This document shows, piece by piece, positions 12,036 to 24,367 of a stretch of DNA of 64,000 bases. The translations under genes were made by a program, and so were the position numbers. The DNA is from Termitomyces sp. T153 (taxonomy: Eukaryota; Basidiomycota; Agaricomycetes; Agaricales; Lyophyllaceae). Each line of letters starts with the position of its first letter. Position 1 is the stretch's first letter. Location of the stretch: positions 124,001 through 188,000 of the forward strand of contig JACKQL020000025.1 of NCBI GenBank assembly GCA_018296165.2, written 5' to 3'. The notes beneath the pieces were generated by a model. It was not told the origin of the DNA. It was given only the letters and a program-made list of their open reading frames with translations, and made no database searches.

Positions 12036-13639
12036 TCATTTTTCGCTAAGTTCTGCGACACCAGGAAGTACCTTATGAACGGATATCAGAAGGGCAGTGA
12101 CAAGATATAAGATACAACGCACCTTTCCTTCCAGCAGTTCGAGACTGGCGCCACCACCCGTGCTAACATGGCTTAACTGATCCTCAGCATTATGTTGGGC
12201 GACAACGGTCGCAGTATCACCGCCTCCGACAATCACGACAGCACCTTTCTTAGCAGCCTCGATGTTGGCATCGAGAAGAGATTTAGATCCTCGAGCAAAA
12301 GCGGGGAACTCGAAAACGCCAGGTGGGCTGTAGAGATCACCCATTAGAAGGACAACTGTACGATGAATGAATGCAAGTACCCGTTCCATAAGATGGTCTT
12401 AGCCTCAAGAACTGTCTCGCGGAATAGTTCCGAGCTCTTTGGGCCGACATCAAGACCCATCCAGTTGTCTGGAATACCTTCCTCTTGGGTGGCGACGCCA
12501 GTCTAGAAGGAGGATTAAGCGCTAATGGACAAGAAAAGAAAACAACATACCTTGGCGTCCTTGTCAAACTTGTCGGCAGTGATAAAATCGACGGGGAAGA
12601 CAAGCTTGACGCTGTTCTTCTTCGCTTTCTCGACGAGGCTTGCAACCTTCTCGGAGCCAGGAACGTCGAAAATGGAATTACCGATCTAAGATGATATCAC
12701 TGATAAGATGAGATAAGATCGAGGAAAAGTTAACCAACATTAACGTGATCGAGGGTCTTCTTGAAGGTGAAAGCCATTCCACCACAGATAATGAGAGAGT
12801 TGACCTGCACACAGTTAACACACCAACATAGCTTATCTCGGTTCACTCGCCTTGTCGAGCAGGTTGTCGATCAGCTGAATTTTGTCTGAAACCTTGGCAC
12901 CTCCGAGGATAGCAAGAAATGGTCTGTCAGGCTTTTCGAGCGCCTTCGCAAAGAACTCCAGCTCCTTCTTGACAAGGAATCCGGCAGCTCTCTGGGGCAG
13001 CTTGATACCAACCATGCTTGAATGAGCACGGTGCGCCGTTCCAAAGGCGTCATTTACATAAACGTCACCAAGACGGGTGAGCCCTTCACGGAACTCGGCT
13101 ACCTTGGTGGGGTCTGCTTTGGTCTTGCTGCCGTCCTTGTTCTTGACCGATCCTTCTTCCTCAATGTGGAAGCGCAAATTCTCCAGCAGGATGAGCGATC
13201 CATGCGGGGCGCTCTTGACGGCCTTCTCGACTTCAGGTCCCACACAATCAGTCAAGAACTGCACAGCTTTTCCGATTTGTTTTTCGAGTTCTGCAGCAAC
13301 TGGTTTGAGCGAGTATTTATCGATGATCTTGCCGTCCGGACGCCCCAAGTGAGACATAATAACCACGGCAGACGCGTCTCAAATGTACTATGAGGGTGAT
13401 AACGAGGAAAGCCTCAGAGGGACGCACCATTGTCGAGCGCGTATTGAATAGTGGGCAAAGCTGCGACAATACGCTGTGCGATAACAAGATGAGATTAGAA
13501 TGAGAGCGATATAAGATGGGCGTACAGCAGGGTTTGTGATGACACCATCCTGCAGGGGGACATTAAAGTCGACGCGAATGAGAACGTGCTTGTTCTTGAG
13601 GTCGACGTCGGTAATGGACAGCTTGTTAGAGAGAGACAT
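12036..13639 (-). CDS. pgk1: Phosphoglycerate kinase
   Basis: Cytosolic glycolytic enzyme that transfers phosphate from 1,3-bisphosphoglycerate to ADP. It starts [20 protein letters not shown] at 13639, followed by [11 protein letters not shown]. The main exon (13366-12850) has [30 protein letters not shown] and [13 protein letters not shown]-terminal exons give [51 protein letters not shown] and [15 protein letters not shown], then [11 protein letters not shown] and the stop at 12036. About seven introns. Length, at roughly 415 residues, is normal. It is divergent from the gene at 13735, with 95 bp between starts. Nothing in the coding sequence looks broken despite the adjoining inverted repeat. 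Confidence 0.97.
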
Positions 13640-13734
13640 GATGGAGGTCGGAAACGAATAATCGATGGGCTCGACCTTTATTTAGGATCAAGCCGTATGT
13701 GCACGGGGGTTAGGGTTAATTAACCTCTTCCACC
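13640..13734. promoter_or_regulatory. Shared intergenic region of PGK and the CCDC9-like gene
   Basis: Ninety-five bases separate the two start codons. It contains TTAGGGTTA at 13710-13718, the telomere-type motif bound by Tbf1/TRF-like Myb factors in other fungi. The sequence is visible; the binding is inference. Confidence 0.5.
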
Positions 13735-14582
13735 ATGGCCACCCAAAATTCATTGGGCCTCGATTTTGACCAGCTCTCCGTCCAGGATGCATCTCCGCCC
13801 CAGCCAGACGTCGCGTCTTCACCACACACGCCTACTTCCAACGCAGAGTCAAAGCACGAGAAAGCAGAGAAAAAGAAGCCCTATGTCAACGCCGAACGTG
13901 TCAAGACGGGTGGTCCCCAGCGAGTAGGTATATTTCCTTCTGTGTGCTCACAATCTCATTTCTCCAGGACAAATTGAGCGATGAGGCCCTCGCTGAGCGT
14001 ATGGCAAGAATAAAAGAACAAAATGAGAAGATCAAACAACGAAGATTGGTCCGTCTTCCATCTTCAACTTCAACCTTCTCCACTCATCTGTAAAATAAGG
14101 ATGTGCAAGCTGACGAAGAGGCGTTCCGAAAGACACAAGAGGCTGAACGCGCCAAACATGCTCAGAACCGCAAGGTGCAGGAAGGCGTTGATCGGACACG
14201 AGAACAGAACGCAAAACGTAAGATGGACAAGATCCAGAGTCGGGAGTGGGACTCTGGAAAACCTGCTGGAGATTGGAAGCAGCAATCAAAGAAGGGTGAG
14301 AGTACCGTACTTCAAGTCGCAGCCGAGGGTGCGAGCAAGCCAGATACCCCGGCGCCCACTGTCGCACCTGCGTCTCCCCCTCGCGATTCCGGTAACTGGG
14401 TCAGAGGGAGTCCGCGAAGCGGTGCTAGAGGAAGGGGCAGAGGCAGGGGCCAAGGTAGTTCGGCGAACCAAGGCCCGCTACAAAACGACCACAAACCTCC
14501 TGCCAAGACAGAATCTCCTCTCGCTACCGATAGTACTAAACCCACTACCTCTCCAACCGCAGAAATGCCAAAGGTCTCATAA
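13735..14582 (+). CDS. CCDC9-like charged protein with RGG/RG-rich tail
   Basis: Three exons: 13735-13923, 13968-14048 and 14100-14582, with consensus GT-AG introns of 44 and 51 nt. The product has about 250 residues. An acidic/polar N-terminus is followed by a coiled-coil stretch (LAERMARIKEQNEKIKQRRL, then ADEEAFRKTQEAERAK) resembling the N-terminal helix of CCDC9-type proteins. It ends in a low-complexity tail with GARGRGRGRGQG. Such tails often bind RNA, so an RNA-associated role is plausible, but I cannot assign one. The start ATG lies in a good CACCATGG context. Confidence 0.75.
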
Positions 14583-14684
14583 TTTGCAACCTTTTTCTGA
14601 CGTTCTTCGTGAAAATCTTATTGTATCTTGTATTGCTTGGATCTTATTGTGACTATTGCTACAAGGCTTATTGTCATACATGCA

Positions 14685-16305
14685 TCATCGTGACCTTACA
14701 GGAAGCCGGGTCGGGGACAGCTTATTAGCTGTTGTCTTCTTTCGATGTGATGTGGCTACCGTGTCTTTAGCCCTAGTTGTTGCTAGTCGTGTTGAAGAAA
14801 GCCTCCTCAGAGTCTTGATTACCGGCAAAGGAATCTTCGATTTAGCTCTTCGCGGTAGATCTTTTGTTAGGGGTGTTGTAATCAACGTTTCCGTGTTGAA
14901 ACCAAACGAAATATCCTCTTTATGGCAGTCGATCCAGCCCAGTCCAGTGACGTTCGACGAAAAACTCGAATCTGAATGTTGTTCATTTTCTTCGTTGATG
15001 TGACCAAGTGCGTCTGTATATAATCGCGCAGCATTAATGGCCGATGACGGAGGAGCAGAGTGTCCTGAAAAGTTGTTACGCATCGTGCACTTGGAATAGT
15101 CTTGGAACGATGGTTCTAGAACCGGTGCAAATGGATCTGAGATCGGACGACGTTTCGTTGCCCGCTGGCGGTCGCGCTAAGACGTAGAGGGTGAATTGAT
15201 GAAATGCATAGAGGAGTAGATGACTTACCATGGGTATCGGCCTTGATGAAAGCTGTTTCCTACGAATTGGTCCGGCACATTCTGCGTGATGACTGCGCAC
15301 ATTGAGGTCTAGTTGCTCTAGCGGCCGTCTGGAGACGTGTGGCCAATTGGCAAGGCGATTGGTAGACGCAAACTTGTGCAGTTCCTGCCTGAAAGACTGA
15401 CTAGCAAGAGGAGAAAGACAGGGTCGACTCTGTGGCAACGAACGAGAAGGGCTGAGAACACCCGCAACTTCGGTAACAGTTTCCATAGTAGCAGGTTCAG
15501 TTTGGCGTGGTGTTTCGAGAGGTTCTGGTAACGAAGGCAATTCACTAGTTTTCCTGCGATTGATGAGATCGTCAACGGCCTTCTGGCGATCGAGAGGTAG
15601 GGTTTCGATGATAGAAGAGATGGTCGAGACTGACGGAGTCACAAGCGACACATTTCTCGAGTCTTGTAAGGCAGTTTTCTTCCAGAATTTCGCGATCTTC
15701 TTGTACTGCCTAAGCTGCAAACGAGACTTGAGTGTGAGCTGGAGGGCCGACAGATATTGCTCTCGACTCCTGTGTCCAAAGGAAGAAAACACAAGACCAA
15801 CAGGACTCGATGCATCCAAATGTGCCTCTCTTTCGACAATGCTGGCAAGAGCCTGGTCGATGATGTGACTGAAGTTGGCAATACCAGGAAGGGTGTCATT
15901 TGCACTGACACTGACGATAAATTCCTCATATTGCACTACTTTCTCATGAAGTTTTCTGAATTCGTCCTGGTCGCTTTGCCGCTGACAAGTACTTCTGTGA
16001 AGTTCTGCAAACAGTTCGGCTTGAGTGGCTGTAAGCTGAGCTTTGACAGTAGCAAGTTCGTTACAAGTAGCACTTGATATCTTTTGAAGGCGAGAGTTCT
16101 CCATCTCCAGATCCAGGATGCGTACATTGGGGTGCGGCACAGGCAAGATAACAGCTGCGACAGTCGCGATCGGTTGCAAGGAGCTAGGCAGGTTGTCAGA
16201 GCTCGAGGCGGCGTCCCGCAGATTTGATTTTCCAGAGACCAAGGTAATAGATGGTTCGGACTTTGTTCTGCGGTGGAGGAGCTTGAAGGATTTGAAGAAG
16301 CGCAT
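14685..16305 (-). CDS. Uncharacterised coiled-coil protein
   Basis: Two exons (16305-15229 and 15176-14685) joined by a 52-nt intron with GTAAGT/TTAG ends. After splicing, the frame runs from SSRPIPM into RDRQRATKRRPISDPFAPV. The product has about 522 residues. A basic N-terminus (MRFFKSFKLLHRRTKSEP) is followed by a coiled coil at about residues 65-130 (LDLEMENSRLQKISSATCNE). Next is a helical middle region, then a Ser/Pro/Arg-rich C-terminus with FGFNTETLITTPLTKDLPRR near the end. I recognise no family. Divergent from SDA1, with 118 bp between starts. Confidence 0.75.
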
Positions 16306-16423
16306 GGAAGGCTAATGGTAAAGAATCAAGAAAACAAGTTGAGGCTGACTTGAATTCATTTTTCCGTGAGTTGTATGGTGGTATTTGGCAAGAGCTTCAA
16401 ATCATCTTCTTTCTTTCTCCACC

Positions 16424-19015
16424 ATGGGTCGAGGAATATTATTGACTGCGAATCTCCCGCAGTTACAAAACCTCATTAAGCGCGACCCCCCGGGATACAA
16501 GGAAGAATTCCTTCAACAATGGAATCATTATGACAGTATTCGTGAAATTTTCAAACTTCATCCTGATGAGCAGGCACAACACTTTCGGGAACTGGTCTCG
16601 TTTATTTCACAGGTCGCTACCTGCTACCCCAAAGAAACTGCTGAATTCCCTGCACAAATATCAACTCTGCTTCTTGAGAGTTATGGTACTCTCTCTCCGG
16701 ATACGCGCAAAACACTGGTGCAAAATCTGGTCATCTTGAGGAATAAAGATGTCATCTCGTCAATCGAGTAGGTCAACTTTGATTGAATTACACATTCACA
16801 TCTTAACGACTTGACTGTCGTACAGACTTCTTCAGAGCCTCTTTCCCATTCTCCCTCGGACTACATCACCAACTTTGCGATCTTTTATTCGTAAAACTAT
16901 TCTCTCTGATATCCGAACAGCAAATTTGCGTTCTAAGAATCACAAACTCAACCGTGCAGTTCAGGCCATGTTATTTGGTATGATTGAACGTGGGATGGAA
17001 GGAGAAGTTGTAGGCGATAAAGGGAAACTAAAGGTCTCAAATGGGCCTATCACTGTTGGCTCGACGGCGCACAATGGCGAGGAAGCAATGTGGGCCGTTA
17101 TCTTGACCAAAGAACTCTGGAGGAAAGGTATCTGGTACGTCAACCTGTCTTATTATGTGATAGTTATCTCAAGACGATCTATGTAGGACTGATGCGAAGC
17201 CAGTGGCTATCATAGCCCTTGGATGTTTTCATCCTGTGACAAAAGTCCAGAGTGCTTCCGTTCATTTTTTCCTTGGAAATGATGAAGATAAAGCAGATAG
17301 TGATGAAGACGAAGACGAAGTTTGCATCGTTCATGACACTCATCATCTAGGTTTCTGACTGTCTAAATAATAGGAAGTGAACGTTCGAGCACTACATCAT
17401 CGACGTGAGATAAACAAGAAGACGCGAAGTGCAGACAAAAAATTGCAGAAAGTTCTCAATGCAGCCAAAAAGGTAAGTACAATCCATGATGACAGACACG
17501 AGACTTGATGTCTTTTCAGAAAAAGCAGAGCAAACCTACAGATGCTGCCAATTTCCCTGCCTTGCAACTTCTCAACGATCCTCAAACGTTCGCTGAGAAG
17601 CTCTACGACATACTAAATCGTCATGACAAGCGTTTCTCTCTCGACCACAAAATCCTGATTATGCAACTTCTATCACGAGTGATGGGCGCCCACAAGCTCT
17701 GTGTCCTCAGTTTTTACACTTACATTGTCAAATATCTGACTCATCGACAACTTCGTGTTCCCGCCATCCTTGTCGCCCTCGCTCAATCCGTTCACGATTT
17801 AACACCGCCCGACGCTGTTACTCCCGTCATACGCAAACTCGCCCACGAATTTGTTCATCCAGGAGTTGGAAGTGAAGTCATCGCTGCAGGGCTCAACGCT
17901 ATTCGAGAGGTTTGTAGACGGCAGCCATGGTCAATGGAAGAAGACCTATTGAGTGACTTCATTGAATACCGGAAGAGTCGTGACAAAGCCGTCACCGCGG
18001 CTGCGCGAGGCTTACTTCAACTCTTCCGGGAAGTAAATCCCGGCATGTTGAAACGCAGAGAAAGAGTGCGGTTTCATCTGTATCTGAAGTTGAATGATGC
18101 TCACTAGATATCACAGGGAAAGGACGCAAGTATGGGCCTTGCCAGTGGTTCTCAGCCCTTGCCGTTCGGTCACAGTGCAGAAGCGGCTGCTGACATCGAA
18201 GGACTCTTAGTTCGTCCTACACTGCTTCAGTGTGTTCACGGTTGTACTCATCAAATCATCAGCTCCTCGAAGATCATCTACAAAAGCTACGCGATGAACA
18301 AGGTGTTGTTCTCGGCGACGAAGAGGAGGACGAAGGTGCTTGGGATGACTGGGACATAGAGTCAGATTCTTCTGACTCTGATTCCGACAACGAATGGATC
18401 AACGTTTCTGATGACGACAATCATATCGTCATTAGCGACAGTGAGGATGAAGCAGAAAAGGCGCAACCAAAGTCTGAAGTGCCTCCCCGGGTATCAAATC
18501 TTGCTACTACTAAAGTAAGGATCATATTGCCATACAACCGGTGCTTGCTCAGCATCCAAACGCAGATTCTTACACCTGCTGACTTTGCCTTACTCAACGA
18601 CCTTCGTATTCAAGAAGCCAGTAAAGCGGTCGAAAATGGTGGTGGAAGCCACGCTAAACGGAAATTGGCAACCCTTGAAGCCAACAAAAAATCTATACAA
18701 TCCAGCGAACAGGATAATTCATTCATTTCGGAAAATGACATCCTCGGTCCACGAAAGAAGACGAAGGCTGATTATGCAGAACGCATGGCGTCAATTCAAA
18801 AAGGTAGAGAAGGGCGCGAAAAGTTCAAATCGAACAAAGGCAAGGTCAACAAAGAGGTAGCGAGCAGTTCTACCAATCGCGAGAAGGCAAGAAACAAGCC
18901 TATTATGATGATTCTGAGTAGTGGCGCTGTGCGAGGGAAAAAGAAAGCTTCGTTACGGGAAAAACAACAGAAGCTGAGGAAACATATAGACAAGGCGAAG
19001 AGGATGCGTCGGTAA
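16424..19015 (+). CDS. sda1: SDA1 family protein (60S ribosome biogenesis)
   Basis: Nuclear/nucleolar protein needed for pre-60S subunit maturation and export, and first known for actin/cell-cycle phenotypes in yeast. The start is ACCATGGGTCG at 16424. Ordered landmarks are LPQLQNLIKRDPPGYKEEFL, LVQNLVILRNKDVIS, LLQSLFPILPR and LRSFIRKTILSDIRTAN. Then come LNRAVQAMLFGMI, YLTHRQLRVPAILVALAQSV, an acidic stretch (SDSSDSDSDNEW) and a basic C-terminus (KLRKHIDKAKRMRR). About six introns. One at 18076-18113 joins RRER to GKDASMGLASGS in frame. Domain order and length fit the family. Confidence 0.93.
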
Positions 19016-19073
19016 GACAAGTATTATACATGAGCAGGCCAAAAATATCTCTGGTAGTCTTGTCAAGCCCAAC

Positions 19074-20088
19074 TTATTTAAGACGACCCGCGAGTTCGTA
19101 GCCAGTTGCAAAATGTGAAAGTCGCGCGTCGACAACATATCCCTGAAAATGATTGAGAACAAATGCTTTGCTATGTAGTTGAGTCAATACCCTTGTACCG
19201 TAATCTGTTACCCCGATGGTTAGTTGGATGGCTGAACGAAATGAAAGCACGTCACCTTTGAGCTCGGAATTGAGTTTGGACAATTCCACGATACGTGGGA
19301 CAATAAACTCCCCAGGTTCGAGCTTTTGATCAGACAATTCCATTTTATCGTCCAGGACTACGCTTAAAACCACGAGCTTCATATTAGCGTTGGTCATTCC
19401 TGGTAATCAAAATATGAGCTATAATAGATCTAGGATCAGAAAACGCTAACCAGGATCGGAAACGATCACAGGTGTTGATTCAATTAGACTCTCTGCCTTG
19501 AATCCAGTCTCTTCTTCGAGTTCACGGATGGCAGCCTGCTCAGGAGTCTCACCTTCGTCGATCAAACCTGCAGGAGATGTTGGTCAATGAGAATTAAAAC
19601 CATCTATAACACACCTGCAGGAAGCTCTAATAAACGAGAAATGAAATTAGTTGAAAATGGGAAGCAAAAACATGGAACGCATACCAATGATGTATTTGTC
19701 AACGGGTGGACGATATTGCTCGATGACGATAGTAGAAACAGGGAAGGCATTTGTCTTTGAACGCAGGATGGCGAGTACAGCGACGGCTGATGAACGTTTG
19801 AACAACGACTACTAATTGATGTCCAAGGGAAGAGACAGCTTACCGTCGATCCCAGATGCCTTACGCGTCTTGCGTTCGGCGTACTCCCAAGCGCGCTGAG
19901 CAGAGTCGAAAGACGCTTAGAGAAGTGAAGAGGAATGTTACCTCTTTACCATCGCTGTCGAGATAGGTGAGCTTCTTGAGAGAGATCCATCTGAAGAGAG
20001 TCAGGGCTAGCGGTCAAGCCATAAGCGAGACTGACTTTGCGTCGGCGGTAGTGAGAGGAGTAGTAGAGATGACCTTGGGCGTGGGCAT
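19074..20088 (-). CDS. NUDIX hydrolase, ADP-ribose pyrophosphatase type
   Basis: Hydrolyses ADP-ribose or related nucleoside diphosphate sugars to AMP and ribose-5-phosphate. Starts [14 protein letters not shown] at 20088. Spliced landmarks are [54 protein letters not shown] and [20 protein letters not shown]. The last of these is the Nudix box (GX5EX7REUXEEXGU), complete in order, with EEETG spanning an exon. The C-terminus is [20 protein letters not shown] and ends ELAGRLK. Six or seven short introns. Size is close to yeast YSA1 and human NUDT5. Divergent from PNKP. Confidence 0.9.
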
Positions 20089-20155
20089 GGCACGACGATT
20101 GACTTGTGTAGTCACTGTTCGCAATAACGTGGTCGTTGTTCGCAACCACGGCCAC
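20089..20155. promoter_or_regulatory. 67-bp shared promoter of NUDIX and PNKP genes
   Basis: Only 67 bases separate the two start codons. They contain a direct repeat TGTTCGCAA at 20116-20124 and 20137-20145, spaced 21 bp (two helical turns). Confidence 0.45.
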
Positions 20156-21839
20156 ATGTCCCCCGCCAAACGCACCTCTGACCATCTCGACTCCGAACAG
20201 CCTCCCGCAAAGAAGACACACCCTTTCTTCACCAACAAGCTACATACAGGCCCGTCGACTGGCCCCTTCCAATGGCTTGAGCCCCTTGGTCCTACTCGCT
20301 CATGTCTTCACGGCATTAACCATCATCCTACACCCTCGACCAAGGTCGCCGCCTTTGACCTCGATGGTACCCTTATCAAGTCGAACTATGGTAGCGGCAG
20401 TAAGCCCTCTAAAACATGGGAGTGGTGGAGGGCCGGTGTTCCCGCCAAACTGAAAGAGGTGGCCGACTCTGGGTACGCTGCCCTCTTCTCCCATTTAAAA
20501 GACAACTTATATTGGACGCGTCCAAGTTATGCAGTCGTCATTATTTCTAATCAAGCGCTCAAGCCCCAGGCGCTCAAGATGTGGAAGGCCAAGATACCTC
20601 TCATTGCCGCTGCAGTGAGTGGCACGTCACCTCAACTATCAACTACTCTGATCTGACATCTGGAAGCTCCCTAATGTCCCCTTCCGCCTGTTTGCTGCCA
20701 CTGCCAAGGATGGGTTCAGAAAACCTATGCCTGGCATGTGGACAGAGCTCGTTCGCATCTTTCGCGAAGACGGTTTCGAAATAGGTCTATGTGCCGAACC
20801 ATCGTCTACCTCATCCTGACCTCTGTCGTTATAGATCGAGTTCAGTCTCTCTTCGTGGGGGACGCTGCGGGTCGGCAGTATATAGGCAATAAGCATGATT
20901 TCTCTAGTACCGATCGCAAATGGGCGCTTAATATTGACATTCCCTTCTTCACGCCTGAGGTACTCAAAATTTCCTTCTCAAGTGACCAATTCTAACCTCT
21001 TTACACAGGAGTACTTTCTGAATCTTCCGCCGCACACCAACTATACTCTTCCCGGATTCAGAGTATCCTCTCTTCCCTCTGACCGTTCGTCCATCATTCC
21101 TTGACGTTACCTTCATCTAATCCTCTGCCAATAGTACCACCCATCTTGCCTACCTCTACGCCGCTATTGCCCGTACCTCCTGCAAAAGAGCTTGTATTGT
21201 TTGTAGGATACCCTTGTCTGGGCAAGTCAACGTTCTATCGTCGGCACTTTGAACCGACTGGATATGTACACATCAATCAAGACATATTCAAGACACGTGA
21301 CAGATGTGTAAAAGAGACGAAAAAGGTTCTGCAGGAGGGAAAGAGTTGCGTTATTGGTCAGAACAGTTCAATTGTGTAACGCACCCTACCCATATGGTTT
21401 TCCAGACAACACCAACCGCAACGATGCGACTCGTAAATTGTATCTTGATGTTGCCAAAGAATTGGATGTCCCAGCAAGGTGTGTGTTGCGACTATTATGA
21501 TCATAGAAGCGCCTCAATCTTCGGCAGATGTTTCTATTTCACCGGCTCGATGGAACTAGCATGGCATAACAACCTCTACCGTACTTACAACTTGCCCCCA
21601 TCACTTGCTTCTGCCGAGGTATGCAGGACCGACTTCCTTTCTGACAGAGACTAAATGTAACTTACTAGCCCAAACGTGAACTTGTACCATATGTAGGGTT
21701 CACTGGTTTTCGCAGCAATTTTGAAGAGCCACGGCTAGAAGAAGGTTTTACGGAAATTAAGAAAGTCAATTGGGTTTTTAATGGCAATGAAGAAGAAAGG
21801 GCTTATTGGTCCATGTGGTTGCAGATCGATGGCAAGTAA
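20156..21839 (+). CDS. pnk1: Polynucleotide kinase 3'-phosphatase
   Basis: Bifunctional DNA end-processing enzyme of single-strand break repair, which removes 3'-phosphates and phosphorylates 5'-OH ends. The HAD-type phosphatase domain has KVAAFDLDGTLIKSNYG (nucleophile DxDGT), VVIISNQALK and SLFVGDAAGR. The kinase domain has LFVGYPCLGKSTFYRRHF (P-loop), INQDIFKTRDRC and CVIDNTNRND; the C-terminus is YWSMWLQIDGK. About seven introns. The apparent frame break after GFRVSSLPS is solved by a 50-nt intron at 21085-21134 (GTTCGT...AATAG), giving SLPSDLPPILPTST. It lacks the FHA domain of animal PNKP, as S. pombe Pnk1 does. The start ATG at 20156 precedes SPAKRTSDHLDSEQPPAKK, a plausible nuclear-localisation region. 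Confidence 0.95.
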
Positions 21840-21901
21840 ATACATGATCTATTTCGTCCTATAGATACTTCAGACCTTAATTGATGTCTAAGCAGTACAA
21901 T

Positions 21902-23254
21902 TTATTCATTGAGATAATGTTTCTCCGAGCATGCTCTGAGTCTAGTCGCAGCTTGCTCTGGCGTAAGATCGCGTTGTGCTTCAGCCATCAACTCGAAGCT
22001 AGATCTGTGACATCAGACAAGGGACAGAAAAGTGCGCCACATGCACTGACCCGACTAGAAACTTTTTGACGCTCGCACTTCGCAGCAAAGGAGGAGAAAA
22101 ATGGACATGCAAGTGAGCGATGTTCTCATCATCATCAGACACAGGTGTGGGACGTTGATGTATACCCATTGAGTATGCGAATGAGCATGAGAAGAGGTTG
22201 TCGTATCTGACCGTTACTTTTGACAAAATTTCGGCTAAGGAAGATTGTTCTTCAACCGACAGCTCGGCAATTGACGGAATATGGCGTGTGTAAGGCAGAA
22301 CTAGTTACCGGGTTTGTATAATGGGGAGTGTAGTGGACAAAAAAAAACGCTCACGCAAGATCTCAAATGGCCATGTAGCCCACCATGGGACTAGAGCGAC
22401 CCAGTAATCGTTCTTGACAACTACGCGACCGCCTTCTATTGGAAGGGCAATCTCTGCATAAGCATATTCGCACAGAAGGCACGGCCGTCCTGGATCGAGG
22501 TTGAGCTGTGACATAGAACAAGTGAAGCACGACATGCCTTTTGGACCGCGTGGTGCGTTAGATGTCGGAGCTTCAGAAATTGAATATCGACGAAGAAATT
22601 CTAGCTCCGTTCCGGGCAGAGTAGGAACCTCAGATAGAGACCAGACTTGGCCATGGGGGTGTGGATTAGAGCAGCCCATGATAGCACCTTTGTTCTGGAG
22701 GAGACACCATAAGATAAATGGTACGAGATGCTTCATTGGCATACTTCGAAAATCTGGACATATTTGATGCCATCCTGTGTCCCCCGGAAGTGATAGATCC
22801 TGATCCACTCGGCAATGATCTGCTGTATATCAGGGACTTGAAGCCTGGCAAGGGTCAAATCGTGTCTCGGATGGAAAATAAGAACATCGCATGCGCCATG
22901 GACAGGATTTACGGTGAGTAGCGGATGGGGGGCAACAGGAGTGGGAGGGGTGGGAGGGGGCAATACGGCAGAGAAGTCATTGACAAAAGTGTGAGTGTTC
23001 TCGTACACTGGATTCTGCTGTCCACCTGAACGCGAGTTTCCTGGACAAAGGTAGCAGGCAGGGTCGTATGTAGGGAGATCAAGAGACTGAGGGGTCTCTG
23101 TCTGGCCCAGCCAAGGACGCTTTGTGCGATGGGGAGAAACGAGGATGAACTCATTTGTGAGAGGGTTCACTGTGGGAGTTGTGAGGACCGCCTTTGCTGG
23201 GACAAACGACTTACGGCGGCGGTGAGGATGCGTGTCTGCGTCAAAGTCCATCAT
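21902..23254 (-). CDS. gal7: Galactose-1-phosphate uridylyltransferase
   Basis: Leloir pathway enzyme that exchanges UMP between UDP-glucose and galactose-1-phosphate. Starts [20 protein letters not shown] at 23254. Landmarks are [35 protein letters not shown] (zinc-binding CxxC), [16 protein letters not shown] and [17 protein letters not shown]. The last contains the catalytic HPHxQ motif; its central His forms the uridylyl intermediate. Later landmarks are [47 protein letters not shown], then [16 protein letters not shown]. The C-terminus ends HYLNE and the stop is at 21902. About five introns. The gene has no galactose-cluster neighbours here; it is convergent with PNKP and divergent from PRP38. 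Confidence 0.95.
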
Positions 23255-23341
23255 GGATCAAAGAGATCGTCGATCATGGTCCGATCGAATCTATATGTTG
23301 TCGGTTCCCCGGCCCGCGCACAACATGACCAAACATCCCTC

Positions 23342-24343
23342 ATGGCCAACACCACCGTCGCGGGCGCGCTCGCCATCCACGGCAAGAACCCACAGGTAGG
23401 CTTCTTTCTCTCTTCATCATCGTAGACAACCCTCTCCAGTTTCTAGTCGAAACCGTCATCCGCAACCGCATCTATGAGTCCAATTATTGGAAGGAACACT
23501 GTTTCGCCCTCACTGGTCTTTCTTTTCAGTTTCTCCTTCTCCGTCTCCTGACATTTCTTCAGCCGAGAGCTTGATCGACAAGGCCATTGAGGTTACATAC
23601 ATTGGTGGTGTGTACGGCAACCAGCGGCCCACGTCTTTTATGTGCCTCGTCCTCAAACTCCTGCAAATCCAGCCTGAAAAAGAAATTCTCGTCGAATATC
23701 TGCGTGCCGAGGAGTTCAAGCAGGTTGTCTCCTTCTCGTCCTCTAACAAGTGTTGAACGTGTCACAGATATCTTCGTGCTCTGGCCGCTCTCTACATCAG
23801 ACTGACATTCCGCGCAGTCGACGTATATGAACTCTTGGAACCACTGCTAAAGGATTACAGCAAAATTCGTTTACGTGGCATGGGTATGTATCAATATTCC
23901 CTGATGCTTGGGCCGCCTCCCTCATGCTTTTCATAGGTGGTTACTCGCTGACCTTCATGGATGAATACGTTTACTCGCTCCTAACTGAAGAGAGAGTGTG
24001 TGATATTATATTACCTCGCCTTCCAAAGCGACAAGTGCTCGAGGAGAATGGCGATCTAGGGCCTCGGAAGAGTCGTCTTCTGGATGCAATCGAAGGAAAG
24101 AGCGATGCTGGCAGTGAACTGGGCCGCAGTGACAGTCGGAGTAGAAGCAGAAGTCGTAACAGGAGCAGAACTGGAACTCCTAGTCGTAATGGACGCAATC
24201 TTACACGCAGCAGGTCATCATCGGACGTTGGTTCACGATACGTATCCCGAAGTCGTTCTCGGTCTGGCTCGAGATCCCCTTTCCGCTCGCGCAGTCGCAG
24301 TATATCTCCAGATAGGATACAATTAGATGAAGCTGCACCGTGA
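23342..24343 (+). CDS. prp38: Pre-mRNA splicing factor PRP38
   Basis: U4/U6.U5 tri-snRNP protein needed for spliceosome activation. Starts MANTTVAGALAIHGKNPQ at 23342, followed after splicing by FLVETVIRNRIYESNYWKEH and CFALTAESLIDKAIEVTYIG. Then come GVYGNQRPTSFMCLVLKLLQ, YLRALAALYIRLTFRAVDVY and SLLTEERVCDIILPRLPKR, all in family order. The C-terminus is an RS domain (SRSRSRNRSRTGTPSR, SRSRSGSRSPFRSRSRS), as in animal PRP38A/B and unlike yeast Prp38. About four introns. Its start is 88 bp from that of GALT. Confidence 0.95.
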
Positions 24344-24367
24344 CAACTCCGTCAACTAGCATTAGTG

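Noticed and set aside
21063..21136. Apparent frameshift in PNKP between phosphatase and kinase domains
   Set aside because: A 50-nt intron at 21085-21134 with GT...AG ends and a CTAAT branch-like motif restores the frame.
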